NCBI GenBank assembly: GCA_016926235.1
Contig: JAFGOZ010000284.1
Location: 1-48,235, forward strand
DNA from: Bacteroidales bacterium
Lineage (GTDB): Bacteria; Bacteroidota; Bacteroidia; Bacteroidales; UBA10428
Reading direction: 5' to 3'
DNA: 48,235 nt
Made by a program: the position numbers and the translations under genes. This document shows, one piece after another, positions 20,001-28,159 of this stretch. Below the pieces are notes generated by a model. The model made no database searches and had not been told where the DNA came from. It saw nothing but the letters and a program-made list of their open reading frames with translations. Within the stretch, counting starts at the first letter, position 1; the number at the start of each line of letters is the position of its first letter.

Positions 20001-20707
20001 CCAGAGTTTATGGTCTTTGTAACATTTTCTGTGATGTAGGTTTGGCCGTTGTCTGAGGAGTAGGAAATATTAAAAGCTGCTTGGCTCAATGCACCTCTAT
20101 TGTATATCTTAATTGCTATATTTTGACTGTTTGAAAAGCTACAACTATCACTAGGAAATAACCACTGAATGATATTAAGGTCATTGTCTGATTCAGGTTG
20201 ATATTCGTAAGGTCCTATATCAATTATATTACTTTTTATTCGAGAATTCCCAGCTAGGTCCTTCTCAGGTAAATTTAAACCCGAAGTGTCAGCTTTACCT
20301 GCATTTATGCATGGGGAGTTTTCATTTAAAGCATAGTCCTTATAAGGCTTGTCCACAAATAAGGGATCTAACGATAAATTTCCATATAAATCAGTCGAAT
20401 CACCATTTGTATTTTCTATAAAAAGTTGACCAATAAAAGAAGAAACACCTTGTAATTTATTAAAGGACTCAAATAAATTATTACAAATTGATGTTCCTAT
20501 TGGTGTACCTCCTTCAGAACAATATATATTTATATCTATTGGGCATTCATTACTAAAAAAAATATTATTGTAACTGCGAAATTCACCTGTCGAATTATCG
20601 GCATTGAATATTTCAATTGCACCGTAAGATTCAGAATTATTTTTATTGCCAATGATTAATGAGTTATTTAATTGACATTCAAAGTAATAACTATTGTTAT
20701 CTTCCAT
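17087..20707 (-). CDS. C-terminal part of a frameshifted beta-helix / Ig-like / CUB / T9SS protein
   Basis: An ATG at 20707 opens 1206 residues, but this Met lies inside a beta-helix repeat (GGCLYMEDN) and there is no signal peptide. The frame stays open upstream to the G7 tract at 20880-20886, where it meets the end of the 20869-21819 frame. Parts in order: remaining beta-helix rungs and a closing CINAGKADTSG / DIGPYEY segment (to about 170); CARDB-like domain (about 175-280); some eight Ig-like or PKD-like repeats with 'tWYSD...YtYYVTq...C' patterns (about 285-990); a CUB-like domain with paired Cys (about 1000-1115, SGSINHGCTENNYSDN, YDGQDAS); T9SS type-A sorting domain (last 80 residues, ISPNPASELFYIEG ... 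KGTYIVRLES). On its own it could not be exported. Confidence 0.8.
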   Translation of the reverse strand: MEDNNSYYFECQLNNSLIIGNKNNSESYGAIEIFNADNSTGEFRSYNNIFFSNECPIDINIYCSEGGTPIGTSICNNLFESFNKLQGVSSFIGQLFIENTNGDSTDLYGNLSLDPLFVDKPYKDYALNENSPCINAGKADTSGLNLPEKDLAGNSRIKSNIIDIGPYEYQPESDNDLNIIQWLFPSDSCSFSNSQNIAIKIYNRGALSQAAFNISYSSDNGQTYITENVTKTINSGDTLIYTFTQTADFSFVQNYNCIAVVSLTGDENRDNDTLRKTISHYELSTSLQADFAICKGNDSTILAESGFNSYLWSDGSTESSLTISSADTFVVTVSDAVGCTATDSVIVSIIELPDKPEASSVSNCYGETIDPLTAIGSAIKWYSDGELTNLVYEGSTYNHGQTDAGSYTYYATQTTNGCEGNANTVTVTINDFPDNPGTITGKQIVCSGEPFVHYDVPEIAFAEIYTWNLPDGASVSEGENTNSISVDYSSDAQSGDITVISSNGCGSSAASAPLSITVNVTPAAPTSTNLSACSNSTIPQLGAEGTDITWYSDAELANEVFSGNTFTTGKTLAGSYVYYVTETIKNCESEAARDTLTIHPIPQIDSIITTAVSDCASENGSITFYVKGNGLEYSVDNGENFFATNGFTNLSIGSYYPIVRNNNECEINPEDIIITNPDAPLAPVVSPDTSYCFGEAISDIEASTTEDGTLTWYADFNHSSIIGNNNLLSPENTVGIKNYYVTESIDGCEGPHAKIEIVIITVPSAPMIDEISVCFGDSIPDFIATGINVKWFEDAERTSQVDTGNTFSHGISDAGAYTWYVSQEVNNCQSLNTEAELTIHTLPEINFSKNEEICFGDSVQIGSKNSTGNSYSWKNNEGETIQTVSDPYVKPLSDNKYFLEQTIDSSGCKAYDSVSVIVRPIPTTHITESNNPIFIGEQSTLVASGAVNYQWSPVYRLNEVYNDTVISSALISTKYFVEGTNNFGCSVSDSIYLQVLCTPCSGGEIIYEKSGSINHGCTENNYSDNLSCNWLLTPAGAQKIYFEIVSDSFDIIPGDQLIVYDGQDASSSLIGIYDNENIPKAVIASTSNKLYIEFISNGTDNGNGFQANFWSDNSNTLTGSTIENHKVNISPNPASELFYIEGITLSSDPLKVSIFTITGELVSEHKILPSAGRYQTKIHVAGLMKGTYIVRLESAEYDQNEILILK

Positions 20708-20868
20708 ATATAGACAACCGCCCTTGGAGCCAGCAGTATTATCTGAAATGATGCAGTTATTAATTTTGAGTATATCATCAGATAAATAGTCTGCAAATAT
20801 AGCCCCTCCCTTTCCAAGGGTATAGTTGTCTGAGATTTCACATTTTTGTAATTCAAGTGTAGAATTTC

Positions 20869-21819
20869 TTAAATATACACCCCCCCTGCTCCAGTATAGT
20901 CTGCATAATAATATCCACCATGGGCTTCGTTTTTTGATATTATTGCATTGTATATTAGGATGTTGCTATTTTCAACACACAATCCTCCACCAGCTGATCC
21001 ATATCCATTTTCAAGCATTCCACTTTTATTTAAACAAATATTACTTAGGATCATGCATGAATCCAAAATGCAATCCACAGAATTCCCAATATAAATTCCT
21101 GCCCCGTATGTATTTCCCCAGATACTTGTTGTTCCAACAGTGTTATTTGTAATTTTACATTTTCTGATATTAATATTATTGCTTGTAGTAATATATAATC
21201 CACCACCGTGAAAATTATCATATCCATTTGTAATTGTCAATCCTAATATTGATAATGAATTACCAGCATAATTACTTATTTCTATAACATGAGCACTATT
21301 ACTACCATTAATAATTGTATTGGATATAATGCTTGTATCTTTTTTTGAACAATAATTTGATGAAATAAAAAGCTCTTTATCAACGGGCAATATTAAATTT
21401 TCATAATAAGTACCCTCACTGATTATTATAGAATCTTCTGAATTGCAATAATCTAATGCATCTTGTATTGTAGTAAATTCTGAAGGTATTAATATTTTTC
21501 TTCCTTTATCCTGTAACTCAATATCTGGAAGTGTTTTATCTGTAAGTAAGATTTGGTTCATGAACCAGTTATTTTTGTAACCACTTTCCGAAAATATTAT
21601 GTTATAAACTCCAGGATCAATTTCTGCTAAATATTCACCAGTAATGTCTGTATAAACTTCAAAAATTGAATTACCTGGTGCAATCATTTCAAAATGGACC
21701 AAAATGCCTGAGTGATTTGATGTTCCCTGCTTCGTTATTTTACCTGTAACTGTATTACTTTGAGCAGATACTCTTATAACAAGCATTGCAAGTAGAACAA
21801 TAAAGATAAATCGTTTCAT
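20869..21819 (-). CDS. N-terminal part of the frameshifted beta-helix / CUB / T9SS protein
   Basis: ATG at 21819 gives MKRFIFIVLLAMLVIRVSAQ, a clear signal peptide; a TTG at 21846 upstream is not needed. 316 residues: signal peptide, a carboxypeptidase-regulatory/CnaB-like fold (about 25-95, VTGKITKQGTSNHSGILVHF), then a right-handed parallel beta-helix (FTTIQDALDYCNSEDSIIISEG and repeated N-x-x-I-x-x-C-x-I-x-N-N rungs) that stops abruptly at GAGGVYI. The stop directly follows a run of seven G. Adding one G, or slipping back one base, continues the helix as GVYLRNSTLELQKC and into the 17087-20707 frame, for 1577 residues in all. It begins 33 bp after the stop of the gene at 21853-26280, so the two probably form an operon. 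Confidence 0.85.
   Translation of the reverse strand: MKRFIFIVLLAMLVIRVSAQSNTVTGKITKQGTSNHSGILVHFEMIAPGNSIFEVYTDITGEYLAEIDPGVYNIIFSESGYKNNWFMNQILLTDKTLPDIELQDKGRKILIPSEFTTIQDALDYCNSEDSIIISEGTYYENLILPVDKELFISSNYCSKKDTSIISNTIINGSNSAHVIEISNYAGNSLSILGLTITNGYDNFHGGGLYITTSNNINIRKCKITNNTVGTTSIWGNTYGAGIYIGNSVDCILDSCMILSNICLNKSGMLENGYGSAGGGLCVENSNILIYNAIISKNEAHGGYYYADYTGAGGVYI
20880..20886 (-). repeat. G7 homopolymer at the frameshift point (possible phase-variation tract)
   Basis: Seven C on the plus strand, seven G on the coding strand, in the context GGAGCA-G7-TGTATATTTAA. Frame 0 stops three codons later. Eight G, or five, would give the full-length protein; six G runs into a different stop soon after (at a TGA). 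Long G runs are rare in this AT-rich sequence and are prone to slipped-strand change. Confidence 0.8.
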
Positions 21820-21852
21820 TTTTATATTATTATTTTGAGAGATCAAGCACTT

Positions 21853-24800
21853 TTAGTGTTTCTTAATAATTTTCTTAACCGCAACTTCCTCCCCGTTAAA
21901 TATTTTCACCCAATATATACCCTCAGAAAAACTTGAAATATCCAGTTTATTGCTTTCCATAATTTGAGATTTTACGCTCTGACCAGCAATGTCAAATATT
22001 TCTATATGTACATCCTTAAAATCTTCTAAACCTTTAATTATTAATTCACCTTTTGTAGGATTTGGGTATAGAATAACTTTATCCTTTAGGGTATTTGTTA
22101 TACCATCTCCAGGTTCAGTTTGCTGTTCCTTGCTAGACCAGTATTTTGCTCTGAAACCACTTCCTGTAGCTGTACCATTAGTGTTTAATTCAACCAACAT
22201 TTTATTGCCGGAAGTAATAACCTGGTAAGGGAAATTATCGTTGTTGAATTCACCCAAAAGTGTGCTTGTATTTGTCATCCCATCGTATATCCTCACATAG
22301 TCACCGGTTTTTACATCAAAACTGTCAGGTTCGAATTGTAAGTAAACATGTTCAATACCACTAGGAGAAATAATCCATGAGCATTCCGAATTGTTTGCAT
22401 AGTTCTGATTTTCGCAGCCATGGTTGAACCTTCCGGAATCGCTTGTTATAATGTCACCATCGGCACAGTTAAGGCATTGTACATAAACCGGAATCATTAC
22501 GGTATCTTCACAAGTGGTTGCATTAATACCTACTGCATAATAATTGGTGTTTTCTTCTGGTGAAACCACTATTTGTTTCCCCACACTATTTGGCAGGTAT
22601 CCATCGGAAAACCAGTAGAAATATTCAGCACCATCAACCTGAATAGTAACAGATTCCCCTGGGAGAATATCGTTCTTATCCTGTGCAAATTCTATATCAG
22701 GTCTTTCTTTTATAGTAAGTTTAACCGTATTTGGGTAACTTTCGTTTCCCTGGTAAATCTGAGTAACATAAAAGTAATATTCACCAGGATCAGATAATGC
22801 ACATGTGTAATTATCTCCTTCGTACAATAAACTTGTCAGGGTTATATTGCTGTACCATTTAATGTCTGTTCCCGTGGCCTCAAGAGTGGGCGTATTGCCA
22901 TCGTAACAATGGCTAACATCATCTGCCTCCGGAACTCCTTCGTGTAGGGTTGTTGCATGACTTTCATTACTGTATTCCGAGTTTCCTAAAGGACCTAAGG
23001 CTTTAATCTTATAATAATACTTAGTGTTGTTCGTTAGATTTGAGTCGATATATTCGCTGTAGCTAAAGCTAATAGTGTCGAGAATACTATAATTACCATT
23101 GTTAAATATAGACCTTGAAATTTCTACTTCTGTTGTATTTCTTGAGTTTCGTAACCAAGATAGCTTTACTTGCGATGAGGATAATTCTTTTGCAACCAGA
23201 TTTGCTGGGGGATCTGGAAGTTCGATGATTTCGCCTGATAAATATTCAATATCGTATTGAGATAACTTTCGGTTATATACTCTAAACTCATCCACTTTAC
23301 CGTTAAAGTAATAATTGCTAAGTACCTGGCCAATATACCCTATTGCAGAGGAATGTGTCATAGTATGTGTGTTACTTCCTCCTGTTTCTAAATCATACGA
23401 AACTCCATCAACATATAATTCAATGTTTGAGAAACTATGAAAAACAAAAGCAATATGATGCCATTCCTTTTCAGAAATAACAGGTTCTATGCTTGTTGAT
23501 GTTTTGTAATATATATCTCCAGCACCAATAAGGGCTTGTAATCTTCCTTGCGGCAAAATAAAAAAAGTAATTCCTCGATAATAGATTCCATTCTTCATTC
23601 CATCTGTGGAGAAAATAGCTGATGATGCATCATTATAAGAATTGCAGAATATCCATGAACTAACACTAAATGGGAATTCAGGCTTAACACCATTACCTAT
23701 TTCAAGATAATCATCAACCCCATCAAATAAACAAGCAGTATTTGTTGAGTCGTTTTTGTCGGTGGAAAAAACAGGGCCGTATAATGTGGCGTGGTTATTG
23801 TTCCCACTTATATCAGAGGTGTCCCCGTCGAATGGATAATGAACTATAAGTCCTGAACCGGTAGAATTAGTTTCACAATCAGTAATATTTGAGAATTCAC
23901 TTGAATCTGCAACACTAATTGCTCTTATCTTATAGTAATAAGATGTGTCACTAACTTTATTTGTATCAAGAAAATTAGTTTTATCTGAATATGTTGTGCT
24001 GAGCAAAAAGAAATCCTCTGCTAAGGAAGTATTCGATCGGTAGATTTCATACCCGGTTTCAACAATAGAATTGTCTACCCAAGTTAAATAGATTTGCTTT
24101 TCTGTTACAACAAATGATTCAAGATCGGTTGGAGCTAAAGGCCTGGTTATAGTGAAGGCATTTGCCTTGATGTTATTGCTATAGTTAAGCTCATAATCAA
24201 TTGTATCTTTATTCAGATAGGATATTAAGTAATATTGTCCGGGTTGTATACTGTCGGGTATTACTACTGTATTTGCAGCGATAATCTCCTGATCTTCAAG
24301 TATACCTAAAAGTACTTCAGAAGATAACAATAGGTCTGATTCTTCTTCAAAACTATTATTGTAAGAAAAATAGTATTGAATAGAACTCTGATTCGATGCT
24401 CTAAGCCCCTGGTTAAGTATGGTGGAGTTTATTTCAATAGAACCACCCCTCTCAATAGAATTTATAGATAGACTTTGAGTTGAAGTGAGCAAATCGGGCC
24501 AATCGTTCTGAACCTCAACAAGACTTGATCCATAATTATTACTAAAAACACTTTCGAGTTCGAGGGAATCTCTGTTTACTATTGGAATAATATAATAATC
24601 ACCCACCTGTAATGTGTCCGGTATGGTTATGGTATAGTTTGTGTCTATTGATTCGCTAATACCAATACTTTCAACAATAACGGAATCACCTAATAAGTCG
24701 GTATTTATTTCGAAAGAATTATTTTCTGAAATATAAAAATACAAGTTGGTAGCTATTGTGGCACGTTCTCCCTGGTTTGTGATTGTATAGTTTACTTTTA

Positions 24801-26280
24801 ATTCACCGCCTTTTTCCACCATAGCTTTGTCTAAAGTAATTCCGGATATGGCCAGGTCAGGTATTCTTTCTTCCTGGGTAATAACAGATGAATCAATCAT
24901 GGGACTGGCAGCCTCAGCTTCGATAAAGAGTTTGCCTTGTCTTTGATATCCCGTATTTTGCTTGTATTCATATACAACATACCCTTCATCTGTGCCAGTG
25001 GTACCTTCAATTATTTTCAACCAGGAAGTATCGGTAGTATTTACGTAAGAAATCCAATTCATTGAGCCTGTTCCTGTGTTTTCTACAAATACTGTATCAC
25101 GTCCAGAGACATCACTTAGTGTTGAGGAAGCAGGTGATATAGATAGTTTAGGATATCCGCACGAACCTCTTCCACCGTAAGCTCCCATATCGTTTATCTC
25201 GGTTCCTTTTCCCTCTGGAATACATAAGTCGTAAAAAGCTTCCTTTGTGCTTCCGGCATCTATACACGGCGAACTCTCATCAAGTTTGTAAGAGATTGTA
25301 TCTGTAAAAACCGGATCCAGGTAAATATTAGCTGCAATATCACAGGGGTCGCCATTTCTGTTAGTCATAACAACCTGGCCATAAGCCGAAGGATATCCGA
25401 TAAAACTTGCCGAATCACTATTGTAAAAGCAATTATTCGAAATAGTACCACTTAGTGTTCCTGTTCGTTCAACACCAATTTTACAGCCTGAAAAAATGTT
25501 ATTCTGTGTTGTTATATCGTATGGTTCGTTTGCAAGATATCCCCTCCAGCAATCAATAAAATTATTATTTGTAAGACTTATGTTACTACTTCCACTATAT
25601 GTTGTGTTTTCGCAATAAATAGCTGAGTTTAATATGCTATCAAAAATGCAATTGGTAATTGTTGAATTCACTTTGCCCTGAGAAGCTCCATAATAGGTAT
25701 TATAGCCAGCTGTATAAAAATGAAATCCAGCATTTGATTTTTCAAAAACACTATTGGAAATAATAGTTTGAATTGTTGGTTTGCCTGTTCTGAATACCCC
25801 AACATTTGCATAACATGTTCCATATGCATGTCCATAAATACAATATTCGGAACAATTGGAGAAATTGCAATTTAATAATTCAACAGAGTATGTAGGTGAA
25901 TAAACCGATTCAGCATATAAATAGATTCCAGTTTTTGCTTCTGAAATATTACAATATTTAAATGTTGAATTATTATTTACTATATATATTCGGTTCCAAT
26001 AAACTGTGTCAGAGGGAGATTTTATAGTAACAGGACTTGTTGCTGTGCCGTTAACATATATTGGGCCCGAAGCATTTATCGATAAATCTTTACCTACAAA
26101 AACTATAACTCCTGCTTCAATTGTAAGCGAATTGCTTGAACTTATTGTTATGTCGTCAACAATAACATAAGGGCTTTCATCAACCGTCCATATTCCGGAT
26201 ACGTTTCCTGAAACCATAGTTTGAGAGAATAATTGGCATGTTATAAAGCTTGAAATAACGATTAGATAGAACTTCTTCAT
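21853..26280 (-). CDS. Giant secreted beta-helix / CARDB / LamG / CUB protein with T9SS sorting domain
   Basis: 1475 residues from ATG 26280, with signal peptide MKKFYLIVISSFITCQLFSQ. Domains in order: right-handed parallel beta-helix (about 20-380) closing with SPCIDAGS and DMGAYGG; a BACON-like all-beta domain (about 385-455); two CARDB-like domains (about 460-700); FN3 (about 700-800); a LamG/concanavalin-like domain (about 805-985, HYPFDGDTSDISGNNNHA, FDGVDDYLEIG, EWHHIAF); a second FN3; Ig-like and PKD-like repeats; a CUB-like domain with Cys pairs (about 1268-1381, RFNHGCENQNYANN, RIYDGMTN); type-A T9SS sorting domain (about 1395-1475, LYPNPTKGELIIKG). LamG and beta-helix parts suggest polysaccharide binding; no catalytic motif was recognised. 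First gene of a probable operon with the frameshifted gene downstream; divergent from the gene at 26429. Confidence 0.9.
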   Translation of the reverse strand: MKKFYLIVISSFITCQLFSQTMVSGNVSGIWTVDESPYVIVDDITISSSNSLTIEAGVIVFVGKDLSINASGPIYVNGTATSPVTIKSPSDTVYWNRIYIVNNNSTFKYCNISEAKTGIYLYAESVYSPTYSVELLNCNFSNCSEYCIYGHAYGTCYANVGVFRTGKPTIQTIISNSVFEKSNAGFHFYTAGYNTYYGASQGKVNSTITNCIFDSILNSAIYCENTTYSGSSNISLTNNNFIDCWRGYLANEPYDITTQNNIFSGCKIGVERTGTLSGTISNNCFYNSDSASFIGYPSAYGQVVMTNRNGDPCDIAANIYLDPVFTDTISYKLDESSPCIDAGSTKEAFYDLCIPEGKGTEINDMGAYGGRGSCGYPKLSISPASSTLSDVSGRDTVFVENTGTGSMNWISYVNTTDTSWLKIIEGTTGTDEGYVVYEYKQNTGYQRQGKLFIEAEAASPMIDSSVITQEERIPDLAISGITLDKAMVEKGGELKVNYTITNQGERATIATNLYFYISENNSFEINTDLLGDSVIVESIGISESIDTNYTITIPDTLQVGDYYIIPIVNRDSLELESVFSNNYGSSLVEVQNDWPDLLTSTQSLSINSIERGGSIEINSTILNQGLRASNQSSIQYYFSYNNSFEEESDLLLSSEVLLGILEDQEIIAANTVVIPDSIQPGQYYLISYLNKDTIDYELNYSNNIKANAFTITRPLAPTDLESFVVTEKQIYLTWVDNSIVETGYEIYRSNTSLAEDFFLLSTTYSDKTNFLDTNKVSDTSYYYKIRAISVADSSEFSNITDCETNSTGSGLIVHYPFDGDTSDISGNNNHATLYGPVFSTDKNDSTNTACLFDGVDDYLEIGNGVKPEFPFSVSSWIFCNSYNDASSAIFSTDGMKNGIYYRGITFFILPQGRLQALIGAGDIYYKTSTSIEPVISEKEWHHIAFVFHSFSNIELYVDGVSYDLETGGSNTHTMTHSSAIGYIGQVLSNYYFNGKVDEFRVYNRKLSQYDIEYLSGEIIELPDPPANLVAKELSSSQVKLSWLRNSRNTTEVEISRSIFNNGNYSILDTISFSYSEYIDSNLTNNTKYYYKIKALGPLGNSEYSNESHATTLHEGVPEADDVSHCYDGNTPTLEATGTDIKWYSNITLTSLLYEGDNYTCALSDPGEYYFYVTQIYQGNESYPNTVKLTIKERPDIEFAQDKNDILPGESVTIQVDGAEYFYWFSDGYLPNSVGKQIVVSPEENTNYYAVGINATTCEDTVMIPVYVQCLNCADGDIITSDSGRFNHGCENQNYANNSECSWIISPSGIEHVYLQFEPDSFDVKTGDYVRIYDGMTNTSTLLGEFNNDNFPYQVITSGNKMLVELNTNGTATGSGFRAKYWSSKEQQTEPGDGITNTLKDKVILYPNPTKGELIIKGLEDFKDVHIEIFDIAGQSVKSQIMESNKLDISSFSEGIYWVKIFNGEEVAVKKIIKKH

Positions 26281-26362
26281 ATTTAAAATTTAAATGAAAT
26301 GGCTTGGCGAATCTCAATATAGACAATAATTTCATCAAAAATATTATTTTGAACTTATTTAG

Positions 26363-26395
26363 AATGTATATATTTATCTGATTTTTATATACATT
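26363..26395. promoter_or_regulatory. 10-bp inverted repeat between divergent genes
   Basis: AATGTATATA (26363-26372) and TATATACATT (26386-26395) are perfect inverted copies with a 13-bp spacer, 23 bp centre to centre, about two DNA turns. They lie in the 148-bp gap between divergent starts at 26280 (minus) and 26429 (plus). Half-site TGTATA is shared with 12376-12392. A dimeric regulator site is possible, but AT-rich chance is not excluded. Confidence 0.4.
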
Positions 26396-26428
26396 GAGTT
26401 ATATTTGATAAAAAAGTATCTATTCCTG

Positions 26429-27202
26429 ATGAACATTTTCAGAAAATACCTATCAATACCATTTTTTTTGCTGTTTTTATTTAATAGCATTAATGTTTTT
26501 GGAAATTCAGATGTTGCTATTGCAAATATCGATTTTTACTTATTTGAAAATAAAATAGTTACTGTATATGACATTGTTGGGAGTAATCGTTATCAGCGTT
26601 TTGATATAAAGCTGCATTTTGAAACCAAGGAAGGAAGAGTTATAACACCTACTTCAATTACAGGAGATGTTGGTTTCCCTGTGTCAGGAGGTGAACAGAA
26701 AAAGATTTATTGGAATGTATTTAACGATTTACTGGAATTAACAGAAGAAATAAAGCCGGTTATAACAATTGTTAATACCTATGAAGAATTTGGAGGTCCG
26801 GCAAATGCCCTGTTGTCTCTAGCTGTGCCGGGTTTAGGTGATACTTATGTTAGAAATACTAAAGAATCTCTTTTAAAACCATACTTCATCACAGCTGCAT
26901 CATACGGTCTCGTCGGTTATGGTATATATCAAAAAATTGTTTCAAACGATTATTTTGGGCAGTATGAAAACGAAACCAATCAGGAGAATTTCGATGATTT
27001 ATATAACAAAGCAAATACTGCACATCATGACTTTATAATATTCACTGCAATTGGTGGAACAGTATGGCTTGCAGATGTTGTTCATGTTGCTTTAAGAGGT
27101 AAAAAGAACACAACAAAGAACAGGGAGTTTTACGAAAATATGACCTTTCACTACCAGTATGTTCCGAATGGTTCGGGTGTAAGACTGGTGTATAAGTTTT
27201 AG
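26429..27202 (+). CDS. Small secreted or membrane protein next to caspase gene
   Basis: 257 residues from ATG 26429 (MNIFRKYLSIPFFLLFLFNS, signal peptide); a TTG at 26405 upstream is not preferred. After the signal comes a beta-rich stretch (about 25-115) ending SITGDVGFPVSGGEQKKIYW, a pattern I know from other Bacteroidetes secreted proteins ('sGDVG..v.pG..kkI.W.v..D'). The second half has a PGLGDTYVRN motif like that in DUF5683-type proteins and two hydrophobic segments (about 148-170 and 200-220), so it may sit in a membrane. No enzyme motif is seen. It is followed after 46 bp by the caspase-like gene and then the sensor gene; a shared job is likely but its nature is unknown. Confidence 0.75.
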   Translation: MNIFRKYLSIPFFLLFLFNSINVFGNSDVAIANIDFYLFENKIVTVYDIVGSNRYQRFDIKLHFETKEGRVITPTSITGDVGFPVSGGEQKKIYWNVFNDLLELTEEIKPVITIVNTYEEFGGPANALLSLAVPGLGDTYVRNTKESLLKPYFITAASYGLVGYGIYQKIVSNDYFGQYENETNQENFDDLYNKANTAHHDFIIFTAIGGTVWLADVVHVALRGKKNTTKNREFYENMTFHYQYVPNGSGVRLVYKF

Positions 27203-27248
27203 CAATATTTTATTATGCTGATAATGTAATTATGTTAAAAAAGTTACC

Positions 27249-28154
27249 ATGAAATATCGAATCCGTTTAACCATTCTTTCATGCTTATTCTTAACGGCAT
27301 TTAGTTTTTCGCAACAAGGCGAAGGTGATTTTAAATCGTTGAATTTAACTAAAGAATCAAATCCTGCTTATCGTGGCGATCCACTTAAAGGCTTAAACGT
27401 TGCAGGAGCTATTGAAGAATTGAAATTTGGTAAGTTTTATGCGCTGATAATAGGTATTGATAAATATTCCGGCAATTGGGTACCTCTTAGTAATGCAGTG
27501 AACGATGCGAAAACTATTGAAGCGATGTTGAAAGAAAAATATCAATTCGATAAGTTTATTTCATTATATAACGAACAGGCTAGCAGGATGGGTATTATGA
27601 ATGCTTTCGAAGGCTTATTACAAGAAGTCAATCCCGAAGATAATTTGTTTATTTTCTATAGTGGCCATGGCGAATACAAAGAAGAACTTGATAAAGGTTA
27701 CTGGGTACCCTATGGTGCAAGAAGCAAATCAACCTATGAACTAATTTCAAATTCCGATATTCAAACTTTCTTAAAAGGTATACCATCGAAGCACACATTG
27801 TTAGTTTCTGATGCCTGTTTCAGTGGCGATATTTTTAGAGGAAATACGACTCCGATATCATTCGAAGATTCTGAGAAATATTATGCCAAGGTTAATGAAT
27901 TATCTTCAAGGAAAGCCATAACATCCGGGGGAGTAGAACCTGTTCTCGATGGAGGTAAAGATGGCCATTCTGTATTTGCGTTTTATCTGCTTAGAATGTT
28001 AAATCAGAACGACAAAAAATATATCGATGCCAGTCAGATATACGAAGGAATCAGAATTCCTGTTCAAAGCAATTCATCTCAGACTCCCCAGTTTCAACCT
28101 ATTCATGATACAGGCGATGAAGGTGGGCAGTTTATCTTTATTAAAAAAGACTAG
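27249..28154 (+). CDS. Secreted caspase-like peptidase (family C14)
   Basis: 301 residues from ATG 27249. Signal peptide MKYRIRLTILSCLFLTAFSFSQ, then a caspase/metacaspase fold: FYALIIGIDKYSG (about 60-72) as the first strand, catalytic His140 in FYSGHGE, and catalytic Cys190 in VSDACFSGD. RKAITSGG and HSVFAFYLL follow, as in bacterial C14 proteins. Both dyad residues are present, so it should be an active Cys peptidase in the periplasm or outside the cell, with Arg/Lys or Asp preference not decidable from sequence. The pro-domain is short. Its stop is 5 bp before the GTG of the Reg_prop/SpoIIE sensor, so the two are surely co-transcribed. Proposed role: processing of a surface or periplasmic protein in the same signalling circuit (inference). 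Confidence 0.9.
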   Translation: MKYRIRLTILSCLFLTAFSFSQQGEGDFKSLNLTKESNPAYRGDPLKGLNVAGAIEELKFGKFYALIIGIDKYSGNWVPLSNAVNDAKTIEAMLKEKYQFDKFISLYNEQASRMGIMNAFEGLLQEVNPEDNLFIFYSGHGEYKEELDKGYWVPYGARSKSTYELISNSDIQTFLKGIPSKHTLLVSDACFSGDIFRGNTTPISFEDSEKYYAKVNELSSRKAITSGGVEPVLDGGKDGHSVFAFYLLRMLNQNDKKYIDASQIYEGIRIPVQSNSSQTPQFQPIHDTGDEGGQFIFIKKD

Positions 28155-28159
28155 TTTTC

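Noticed and set aside
20668..20856. Small minus-strand frame between the two beta-helix pieces
   Set aside because: The beta-helix rungs are readable in a different frame across the same bases, so this one is a shadow.
20880..20886. Canonical programmed -1 frameshift site
   Set aside because: The codon register is GCA-GGG-GGG-GTG; a tandem slip would mispair one P-site base, and no strong downstream stem was found by eye. Kept only as an alternative to slipped-strand variation.
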